From contig CAJOFG010000025.1 of NCBI GenBank assembly GCA_905233965.1, positions 1-11,785 on the forward strand: 11,785 nucleotides of DNA. The letters are read 5' to 3'. The notes beneath the pieces were generated by a model, which was not told the origin of the DNA, made no database searches, and worked only from the letters and a program-made list of their open reading frames with translations. The position numbers and the translations under genes were made by a program. Positions 1-4,151 of the stretch are shown here, piece after piece (position 1 is the first letter of the stretch; each line of letters opens with the position of its first letter). Source of the DNA: an uncultured Selenomonadaceae bacterium. GTDB taxonomy: Bacteria > Bacillota > Negativicutes > Selenomonadales > Selenomonadaceae.

Positions 1-1
1 G

Positions 2-124
2 CAGGCGGTTATCGGCACGACGAAACCTTCCCGCGTCGTCGATTCGTCGAAGGCTTGCGACTTTGAACTGACTCGGCGCGAATGGTACGAAATTTATCTT
101 GCGGCAGGAAATAAATTGCCGTGA
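2..124 (+). CDS. Aldo/keto reductase, C-terminal end (5' truncated by window)
   Basis: Only the last 40 codons are in the window; the frame is open to the left edge and stops with TGA at 122-124. The visible protein reads ...VIGTTKPSRV... and then ...LTRREWYEIYLAAGNKLP. This matches the C-terminus of NAD(P)H-dependent aldo/keto reductases of the YdhF/YcsN type, where an I(V)GTTKPER segment contributes to cofactor binding and an LTREEWYEIYxAAGN(x)LP helix closes the barrel. The catalytic Asp/Tyr/Lys/His residues lie upstream and cannot be checked. The substrate is unknown. A hairpin terminator follows at 152, so this is the last gene of its transcript. The family call is good; the subfamily is tentative. 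Confidence 0.8.
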   Translation, partial: QAVIGTTKPSRVVDSSKACDFELTRREWYEIYLAAGNKLP

Positions 125-151
125 AAAAATTTTTTTTGCACAGAAAAAAAT

Positions 152-184
152 TCCGGCGAAAAAAATTATCGTCGGAGTTTTTTT
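152..184 (+). terminator. Intrinsic terminator after the aldo/keto reductase gene
   Basis: A 7-bp stem pairs TCCGGCG (152-158) with CGTCGGA (170-176), with one G-U pair and an 11-nt A-rich loop. It is followed by G and a run of seven T (178-184). It lies 28 nt after the stop codon and separates the reductase transcript from the DUF1858 gene. Confidence 0.65.
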
Positions 185-198
185 GTCCGGAAATTTCG

Positions 199-227
199 TT
201 GACAGAGTTTGACGCTGCCGGTAAACT
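199..227 (+). promoter_or_regulatory. Candidate sigma-A promoter for the DUF1858 gene
   Basis: A consensus -35 box TTGACA (199-204) is followed by a 17-nt spacer and TAAACT (222-227; 4 of 6 matches to TATAAT). It lies between the upstream terminator and the gene. The predicted leader is about 45 nt and contains a small inverted repeat CCCGAA (242-247)/TTCGGG (254-259) just before the ribosome binding site. The call rests on sequence match only. Confidence 0.5.
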
Positions 228-281
228 TGTCCGAAGTTTCACCCGAAATTTTTTTCGGGACTTGAGAGGAGGAAATTTTTC

Positions 282-512
282 ATGACAATTACAAAAGATA
301 TGAGCATTATGGAAGTCGTTCACGATTACCCGGATACCGCTCCGGTTTTCATGTACGCCGGGATGGGTTGTCTCGGTTGCGCGGCGGCACGTTTTGAAAA
401 TATCGAACAGGGCGCAACGGCTCACGGCATCGACGTTGACGCATTGGTTGACGCACTCAACGAAGTGGTGAACGCTCCGGACATTCCGGAAGAAGTCGCG
501 GTGGCAAAATAA
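282..512 (+). CDS. DUF1858 (hybrid-cluster-associated redox disulfide domain) protein
   Basis: This is a small soluble 76-residue protein made of a single DUF1858 domain, also described as the hybrid-cluster-protein-associated redox disulfide domain. The family fold starts with a conserved ITKDMSIMEVVHDYPDTAPVF-type segment and carries a CxxC pair, here C30 and C33 in GMGCLGCAAA. The acidic C-terminal tail (residues 64-76) looks non-conserved. Family members occur alone or fused to anaerobic redox enzymes and are thought to do thiol/disulfide chemistry; no partner is encoded nearby. The ATG is preceded by a strong GAGGAGG (267-273) at 8 nt spacing. The gene is monocistronic, with its own promoter candidate and a strong terminator. 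The domain call is firm; the cellular role is unknown. Confidence 0.88.
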   Translation: MTITKDMSIMEVVHDYPDTAPVFMYAGMGCLGCAAARFENIEQGATAHGIDVDALVDALNEVVNAPDIPEEVAVAK

Positions 513-520
513 TTTTTTTA

Positions 521-580
521 CGCAACAATCGAAAAATAAAAAAGGGAGTCGGACGTTTTGTCGCTCCCTTTTTTGTTGCG
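521..580. terminator. Two-sided terminator between the DUF1858 gene and hemL
   Basis: The core stem pairs AAAAAAGGGAG with CTCCCTTTTTT (about 538-576). An outer stem pairs CGCAACAA (521-528) with TTGTTGCG (573-580). Because the stem is A-rich on the left and T-rich on the right, it can work for the + strand gene ending at 512 and for hemL, which ends at 592 on the - strand. Confidence 0.8.
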
Positions 581-591
581 AAAAAATTTTT

Positions 592-1878
592 TTACAATGC
601 GGCGAAAGATTTTTTTGCCGCGTCGATTGTCTTTTGAATATCTCCGTCGGTGTGCGCGGCTGACATGAAGAGTGTTTCAAATTGCGAAGGCGCGAGATAA
701 ATTTTTTGTTCCAGCATGGAGAGAAAATATTTTTTGAAAAGCTCTTGATTCGCGGCGACCGACTCTTCGTAATTCGTGACTTCAACCGGGCTGAAAAAAA
801 TTCCGAACATCGAGCCGGCTTGTTGAGTTTGAATTTCTACGCCGGAATTTTTCGCCGCACTTTTAATTCCTTCTACGAGCGCGGAAGTTTTTTCGGAAAG
901 TTTTTTCGTGAAGTCCGGCGTGTCGATTAAAATTTTCAGCGTTTCGATTCCGGCAGTCATCGCCAAAGGATTACCGCTCAAAGTTCCGGCTTGATAAACT
1001 TTTCCGTCCGGCGAAACATTCCGCATAATTTTTTCTTTGCCGCCGTAAATCGCGCAGGGCAAACCTCCGCCGACAATTTTTCCCAGACAAGTCAAGTCCG
1101 GCACGATTTTATATTTTTCCTGCGCTCCTCCGAGTGCGACGCGGAAACCGCACATCACTTCATCGAAAATGAGAAGTGCACCGAATTTTTTTGTAACGTC
1201 GCGAAGTCCCGGCAAAAAATTTTCAACCGGAGGGACAAGCCCCATATTTCCGGCAACCGGTTCGACAATGACGGCGGCAATTTGTTCACCGCATTCGTCG
1301 AAAATTTTTTTCACCGCGTCGATGTCATTGTAAGGAAGTGCAATCGTATCGGCGGCAGTCCCCTTCGTCACGCCCGGACTTGAAGGCGTTCCGAAAGTCG
1401 CCGCGCCGGAGCCGGCATTGACCAGAAGGCTGTCCGCGTGTCCGTGATAACAGCCGACGAATTTTATAATTTTGTCGCGCCCGGTGAACCCTCGCGCAAC
1501 TCTCAACGCGCTCATCGTCGCCTCAGTTCCGGAATTTACCGGACGCATGACTTCCATTGACGGATAAATTTTTTGAACGAGTTCGGCAAGTTGAGTTTCC
1601 GACTCGGTCGGTGCGCCGTAACTTGTGCCGCGTTCAACCGCTTTTTGAAGTGCGGCGACAACTTTCGGGTGCGCGTGTCCCAAAATCATCGGTCCCCACG
1701 AGCCGACATAATCGACGTATTCGTTGCCGTCAATGTCAAAAATTTTACTGCCCTTCGCGTGCGAAATGAAAGGCGGGTTGCAATCCATGCCGGCGTATGA
1801 ACGAACCGGACTGCTCACGCCGCCGGGAAGAAATTTTTTCGCCCGGACAAATGCCGCGCCGGATTTTTGAAGTTCCAA
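592..1878 (-). CDS. hemL: Glutamate-1-semialdehyde 2,1-aminomutase
   Basis: HemL is a PLP-dependent cytosolic enzyme that converts glutamate-1-semialdehyde to 5-aminolevulinate in the C5 route of tetrapyrrole synthesis. Counted from the chosen start it has 428 residues, close to the 426-430 of E. coli and B. subtilis. Visible marks are LPGGVSSPVR near the N-terminus, VNSGTEA (114-120), the YHGH segment, FDEV with the PLP-ring aspartate (about 239), and the PLP lysine in GKIVGGGLP at 267, as in other GSA aminomutases. I chose the TTG at 1878 because GGAGGTGA (1887-1894, - strand) lies 8 nt upstream and the N-terminus then matches relatives. A GTG at 1899, which would add seven residues, lacks a good ribosome binding site. 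The gene follows purA by 24 nt and is probably co-transcribed with it. No other heme gene is in the window. Confidence 0.95.
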   Translation of the reverse strand: MELQKSGAAFVRAKKFLPGGVSSPVRSYAGMDCNPPFISHAKGSKIFDIDGNEYVDYVGSWGPMILGHAHPKVVAALQKAVERGTSYGAPTESETQLAELVQKIYPSMEVMRPVNSGTEATMSALRVARGFTGRDKIIKFVGCYHGHADSLLVNAGSGAATFGTPSSPGVTKGTAADTIALPYNDIDAVKKIFDECGEQIAAVIVEPVAGNMGLVPPVENFLPGLRDVTKKFGALLIFDEVMCGFRVALGGAQEKYKIVPDLTCLGKIVGGGLPCAIYGGKEKIMRNVSPDGKVYQAGTLSGNPLAMTAGIETLKILIDTPDFTKKLSEKTSALVEGIKSAAKNSGVEIQTQQAGSMFGIFFSPVEVTNYEESVAANQELFKKYFLSMLEQKIYLAPSQFETLFMSAAHTDGDIQKTIDAAKKSFAAL

Positions 1879-1902
1879 ATTTTTTTTCACCTCCGGCACG
1901 TT

Positions 1903-3189
1903 TCAAAAAATATCTTTCGCCAAAATGATTGTCTGCTCTCGATTCGGTCCCACGGAAACTATTCCGAGTTTTATTCCGGTCACTTCAGCCATACGTTCGA
2001 GATATTTTTTCGCGTTCTCCGGCAAGTCGGAATAATTTCTGCACTTGCTGATGTCGGTTTTCCAGCCGGAAAAAGTTTCGTAAACCGGTTCGACTTTCGC
2101 CAAAACTTTCAAGCTTGCCGGAATTTCGTTCAAAATTTTTCCGTCGAGTTTGTAAGCGACGCACATTTTTATTTCGTCGAACGTGTCGAGAATGTCAAGC
2201 CGGGTAACCGCCATGTAATCCGTTCCGGAAAGTTGCCCGGCGTATTTGACGACGCACGCATCAAGCCAGCCGGTTCTGCGCGGACGACCGGTAACCGTGC
2301 CGAACTCATGCCCGGCTTCGCGGAGTTTGTCGCCGATCTCATTCAACTGCTCCGTCGGGAAAGGACCTTCGCCGACGCGGGTACAATATGCTTTGACGAC
2401 ACCGAAAACTTTGTCGATTTTTTTCGGAGCAACTCCCGCACCGACACCCACGCCGCCGGAAATCGGGTGACTCGACGTGACGTAAGGATAAGTTCCGTAG
2501 TCAATGTCAAGCATGGTTGCCTGTGCACCCTCGAACAGAATTTTTTTCCCGGAGTCAATCGCATCGTTGAGGAAAGAAATTGTATCGCAGACGTAAGGAC
2601 GAATTTTTTCCGCGTAACCTTCGTACTCGTTCAAAATTTCTTCGTAATTCAGCGGCGCGTGATTGTAAACTTTTTCCAAAATCAAATTTTTCCGGCTCAA
2701 AATTTCTTTCAGCCGAATTGCAAATTCTTCCTTGTCGATTAAATCGCAAACGCGAATACCGATTCTGTCCGCCTTGTCAATGTAGCAGGGACCTATTCCG
2801 CGCCTGGTCGTCCCGATTTTTTTGTCGCCCAAAGAATTTTCTTTCAACTCGTCAAAAAGTTTGTGCCAGGGCATGACGACGTGTGCGCGATTTGACAGGC
2901 GAATATTTTCCGTATGTATTCCGCGCTTTTTGAGTCCGTCAATTTCTTCAAGCAAAATTTGCGGATCGAATACTACACCGTTCGCGATAACGCAAGCCGT
3001 ATCTTTGCACAAAATTCCGGACGGCATGAGCCGCAATTTGTATTCTTCTCCGTTCACCGTGACTGTGTGTCCGGCGTTGCTGCCGCCTTGAAATCTGACG
3101 ACGATGTCCGCTTGTCCGGCAAGATAATCTACGATTTTACCTTTGCCCTCGTCGCCCCATTGAGTTCCGCTGATAACAACAGTTGACAT
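1903..3189 (-). CDS. purA: Adenylosuccinate synthetase
   Basis: PurA makes adenylosuccinate from IMP, aspartate and GTP, the first step from IMP to AMP. The 428-residue protein is full length. It has the N-terminal P-loop-like GDEGKGK (12-18) with catalytic D13, the GGSNAGHTV segment with catalytic H41, GTTRRGIGP (127-135) for IMP/GTP binding, and GRPRRTGWLD late in the protein. The ATG at 3189 is preceded by GAGGTGA (3197-3203) at 7 nt spacing. That ribosome binding site directly abuts the T-run of a hairpin terminator (3204-3233), so purA needs either read-through or a promoter that I cannot find in the short gap. hemL follows. purB, the next enzyme of the same route, lies about 1 kb upstream on the same strand, separated by the small-RNA locus and one unknown gene. 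Confidence 0.97.
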   Translation of the reverse strand: MSTVVISGTQWGDEGKGKIVDYLAGQADIVVRFQGGSNAGHTVTVNGEEYKLRLMPSGILCKDTACVIANGVVFDPQILLEEIDGLKKRGIHTENIRLSNRAHVVMPWHKLFDELKENSLGDKKIGTTRRGIGPCYIDKADRIGIRVCDLIDKEEFAIRLKEILSRKNLILEKVYNHAPLNYEEILNEYEGYAEKIRPYVCDTISFLNDAIDSGKKILFEGAQATMLDIDYGTYPYVTSSHPISGGVGVGAGVAPKKIDKVFGVVKAYCTRVGEGPFPTEQLNEIGDKLREAGHEFGTVTGRPRRTGWLDACVVKYAGQLSGTDYMAVTRLDILDTFDEIKMCVAYKLDGKILNEIPASLKVLAKVEPVYETFSGWKTDISKCRNYSDLPENAKKYLERMAEVTGIKLGIVSVGPNREQTIILAKDIF

Positions 3190-3203
3190 TTCTTAATCAC
3201 CTC

Positions 3204-3233
3204 AAAAAAATTATCGCAAGAAAAATCTCGCGA
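3204..3233 (-). terminator. Terminator between the 114-residue gene and purA
   Basis: Read on the - strand, TCGCGAGA pairs with TCTTGCGA (3233-3226 with 3221-3214; 8 bp including one G-U) around a TTTT loop. It is followed by TAA and seven T ending at 3204. The last T touches the purA ribosome binding site (3197-3203). Confidence 0.65.
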
Positions 3234-3260
3234 CAAAAAATAAATTCGGCAAAAAAATTT

Positions 3261-3605
3261 TTACTTATGGTCTGCGATGTAACGTCTCATGAAACGAATC
3301 GTATCATCACGAATGATATTGTCTTTCTTCTCGTAATTGATGATGCGGAAAAGCATACTCACGCGATCGATAATACCTTTGTTGGCGGTTTTGAATTTTT
3401 CGCCGTTAATCGTGAGTTCGACTTTGCTGTTGGTGGAAGTCATGCCGTAAGACGCGCCGAGCAATTTTGTTCCGGCAGAATCTCTGATTGAGTAGCGAAT
3501 ATCGGTTTCTCCGGCGGAAATTTCCCAAGTCAACTGACGTTCGATAGCCTGGTAAATCAGCACGTCGATATACTCGCGAATAATTTCGTGTGTTCTGGTG
3601 TTCAT
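3261..3605 (-). CDS. Hypothetical protein, 114 residues
   Basis: I do not recognise this family. The protein is soluble, without a signal peptide, membrane segment or cysteine. It appears to start with a helix (EIIREYIDVLIYQAIERQL), followed by a beta-like central part (TWEISAGETDIRYSIRDSAG, later SKVELTINGEKF) and a basic helical C-terminal end (DDTIRFMRRYIADHK). The ATG at 3605 has GGAAGGA (3612-3618) 6 nt upstream, and base and codon use match the neighbours, so it is very likely a real gene. It is divergent from the toxin gene. Their promoters would have to share about 60 nt (a weak - strand -10, TATGAT, covers 3659-3664), so some link in regulation is possible but unproven. A terminator follows it before purA. 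Confidence 0.75.
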   Translation of the reverse strand: MNTRTHEIIREYIDVLIYQAIERQLTWEISAGETDIRYSIRDSAGTKLLGASYGMTSTNSKVELTINGEKFKTANKGIIDRVSMLFRIINYEKKDNIIRDDTIRFMRRYIADHK

Positions 3606-3633
3606 AAGTCATCCTTCCTTTCTACCAAAAAAC

Positions 3634-3662
3634 TTTTCCAATAAAATTTTTTGTGCTATCAT
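3634..3662 (+). promoter_or_regulatory. Promoter of the small toxin gene
   Basis: An extended -10 box TGC-TATCAT (3654-3662) with a weak -35 (TTTTCC/TTTCCA at 3634-3640, spacing 16-17 nt). The TGTGnTATCAT core is shared with the first antitoxin promoter on the other strand. The predicted start is near 3669, giving a leader of about 54 nt before the ATG. Confidence 0.55.
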
Positions 3663-3676
3663 ATCGCCACTGCTGA

Positions 3677-3714
3677 ACCTCATTAAGTCTGCAGAATCTG
3701 CAAACGAGGGAGGT
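3677..3714 (+). promoter_or_regulatory. Leader hairpin that could hide the toxin ribosome binding site
   Basis: ACCTC (3677-3681) can pair with GAGGT (3710-3714), the heart of the GGAGGTG ribosome binding site. Inside it TGCAG (3690-3694) pairs with CTGCA (3698-3702) around an AAT loop. A leader stem that sequesters the ribosome binding site is known for the pAD1 Fst toxin mRNA, where it delays translation until the antitoxin can bind. The pairing is visible; its function here is inferred. Confidence 0.45.
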
Positions 3715-3720
3715 GTACAG

Positions 3721-3746
3721 GTATGTTTGAGATTGTAGTTTCTTTT
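3721..3746. repeat. Direct repeat, toxin copy (partner at 3941-3966)
   Basis: Positions 3721-3746 and 3941-3966 agree at 22 of 26 sites without gaps. An exact 13-nt block GTATGTTTGAGAT (3721-3733/3941-3953) covers the start codon, and an exact TTTCTTTT block (3739-3746/3959-3966) follows after five partly mismatched bases. Two short blocks with a divergent gap resemble DRa and DRb of the pAD1 par locus, which provide the RNA-RNA contact sites. Confidence 0.85.
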
Positions 3747-3803
3747 GTGGTCGGTGTTTTCTCCGGTATCGTTGCCAACTACATCAGCAGCAAAATCCGG
3801 TAA
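3723..3803 (+). CDS. Small membrane peptide, probable type I toxin (Fst/Ldr-like)
   Basis: A 26-codon gene from ATG 3723 to TAA 3801-3803, with GGAGGTG (3709-3715) 7 nt upstream. The peptide starts MFEIVVSFVVGVFSGIV, a hydrophobic stretch of about 20 residues that could span the membrane once, and ends NYISSKIR with a basic tail. Size, single membrane helix and basic end fit the Fst/Ldr group of type I toxins, which insert in the inner membrane from inside and disturb cell envelope and nucleoid. Similarity to Fst is by pattern (FVVGVFSGIVxxxIS), not by search. The main support is context: the first 26 nt (3721-3746) are repeated in the neighbouring antisense unit, giving an antisense RNA able to cover the start codon. 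Transcription probably ends at the hairpin 3882-3929. Confidence 0.7.
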   Translation: MFEIVVSFVVGVFSGIVANYISSKIR

Positions 3804-3879
3804 CAACACCGCGACAAACATTACTCAAATGACAGCAGCGGTTATCTCGTCTTGATTCGTAACTCCACACGGTTAAGAC

Positions 3880-3934
3880 AAAACGAAATCCCCCGGCGGT
3901 ACTCCACTTCCGCTTGGGGGATTTTCGTTCGGTG
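3880..3934. repeat. Exact 55-bp direct repeat, copy 1 (copy 2 at 4024-4078)
   Basis: Positions 3880-3934 and 4024-4078 are identical over 55 bp, 144 bp apart. Each copy is the terminator hairpin plus the CGTTCGGTG arm of the following inverted repeat. The repeats are the 3' halves of two tandem antisense RNA units, so the pair reads as a recent duplication or a gene-converted segment. Confidence 0.95.
3882..3929. terminator. Hairpin terminator of antitoxin RNA 1, probably shared with the toxin mRNA
   Basis: An outer stem AACGAAA-T-CCCCC pairs with GGGGG-AT-TTTCGTT (one bulged T). An inner stem GCGG (3896-3899) pairs with CCGC (3910-3913) around a 10-nt loop. On the - strand it is followed by TTTTGTCTT, a good termination run. 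On the + strand the T-rich side is inside the stem, so termination of the toxin RNA here is plausible but weaker. Confidence 0.75.
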
Positions 3935-3976
3935 TAAGTCGTATGTTTGAGATACTGATTTCTTTTTACCGAACGA

Positions 3977-4005
3977 ATGATACCACAAGCAAAAATTTTT
4001 TTCAA
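3977..4005 (-). promoter_or_regulatory. Promoter of antitoxin RNA 1
   Basis: On the - strand TTGAAA (4005-4000), a 17-nt spacer, and TATCAT (3982-3977). The spacer ends in TGTGG. Both boxes are near consensus and the spacing is ideal, which fits the strong constitutive transcription expected for an antitoxin RNA. Confidence 0.75.
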
Positions 4006-4023
4006 TATCAAATGTTTAAAACA

Positions 4024-4078
4024 AAAACGAAATCCCCCGGCGGTACTCCACTTCCGCTTGGGGGATTTTCGTTCGGTG
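4024..4078. repeat. Exact 55-bp direct repeat, copy 2
   Basis: Identical to 3880-3934. The similarity continues less exactly on both sides, through the promoter (TGCTTGTGrTATnAT) and the AAAAAG start of the RNA, and drops in the recognition segment. Confidence 0.95.
4026..4073 (-). terminator. Hairpin terminator of antitoxin RNA 2 and probably of purB
   Basis: Same hairpin as at 3882-3929, here followed on the - strand by TTTTTGTTTT, a better T-run than in copy 1. No other terminator is seen between the purB stop (4152) and this point. Confidence 0.75.
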
Positions 4079-4119
4079 AGTAATGATTGACGTACTGATT
4101 ATTACTTTTTACCGAGCGA

Positions 4120-4148
4120 ATAATATCACAAGCAGAAAATTTTTTCAA
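4120..4148 (-). promoter_or_regulatory. Promoter of antitoxin RNA 2
   Basis: On the - strand TTGAAA (4148-4143), a 17-nt spacer, and TATTAT (4125-4120). The -35 box begins 3 nt after the purB stop codon (4152-4154), so there is no room for a separate purB terminator. Confidence 0.72.
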
Positions 4149-4151
4149 TTT

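Larger units (their letters stand above)
3875..3970 (-). ncRNA. Predicted antisense antitoxin RNA 1 (RNAII-like, about 96 nt)
   Basis: Predicted to start near G3970, 7 nt after the TATCAT box, and to end in the T-run after the hairpin 3882-3929. Its 5' half carries the complement of the direct repeat (3941-3966) and can pair with the toxin start codon and first eight codons, with 22 of 26 positions matched. Its 3' half is a terminator hairpin. The toxin mRNA crosses the same DNA in the other direction, so the two hairpins are also fully complementary. An inverted repeat CGTTCGGT (3926-3933)/ACCGAACG (3968-3975) brackets the recognition segment; the full stem needs a start slightly upstream of 3970. 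Ends are predictions from promoter and terminator positions. Confidence 0.68.
4018..4113 (-). ncRNA. Predicted antisense antitoxin RNA 2 (about 96 nt, different specificity)
   Basis: This unit has the same plan as antitoxin RNA 1: promoter, about 40-nt recognition segment, then the identical 55-bp terminator block. Its recognition segment is the complement of a sequence beginning TAATGATTGACGTACTG, which would encode MIDVLIITF and not the MFEIVVSF of the local toxin. Pairing with the local toxin is poor beyond ATGnTTGA. It therefore looks like an antitoxin for a related toxin that is elsewhere in the genome or lost. The purB message has no other visible terminator and should end in the same hairpin (4026-4073). 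Confidence 0.6.

Noticed and set aside
9..785. 258-codon open frame on the - strand over the DUF1858 gene
   Set aside because: It is antisense to the well-supported DUF1858 gene and to its terminator, has no ribosome binding site, and reads as low-complexity basic/Phe-rich sequence typical of shadow frames here.
1879..1899. GTG start for hemL adding seven residues
   Set aside because: The extra codons contain the GGAGGTGA ribosome binding site itself, and the TTG at 1878 gives the usual family length and lysine position. The GTG cannot be fully excluded.
3609..3821. 70-codon - strand frame across the toxin gene
   Set aside because: It is antisense to the peptide gene and its leader and has no plausible start site. 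The + strand features (promoter, ribosome binding site, repeat) explain the region better.
3880..4078. Repeat-spacer-repeat pattern that might be a mini CRISPR array
   Set aside because: Only two 55-bp copies, an 89-bp spacer that contains a promoter, and hairpins with T-runs. This fits tandem small-RNA genes, not CRISPR.
3943..4083. 46-codon + strand frame starting MFEILISFYRT, similar to the toxin start
   Set aside because: The ATG has no ribosome binding site, the protein loses its hydrophobic character after 9 residues, and it then reads through the promoter and terminator of the antitoxin units. It is the antisense image of antitoxin RNA 1, not a second toxin.
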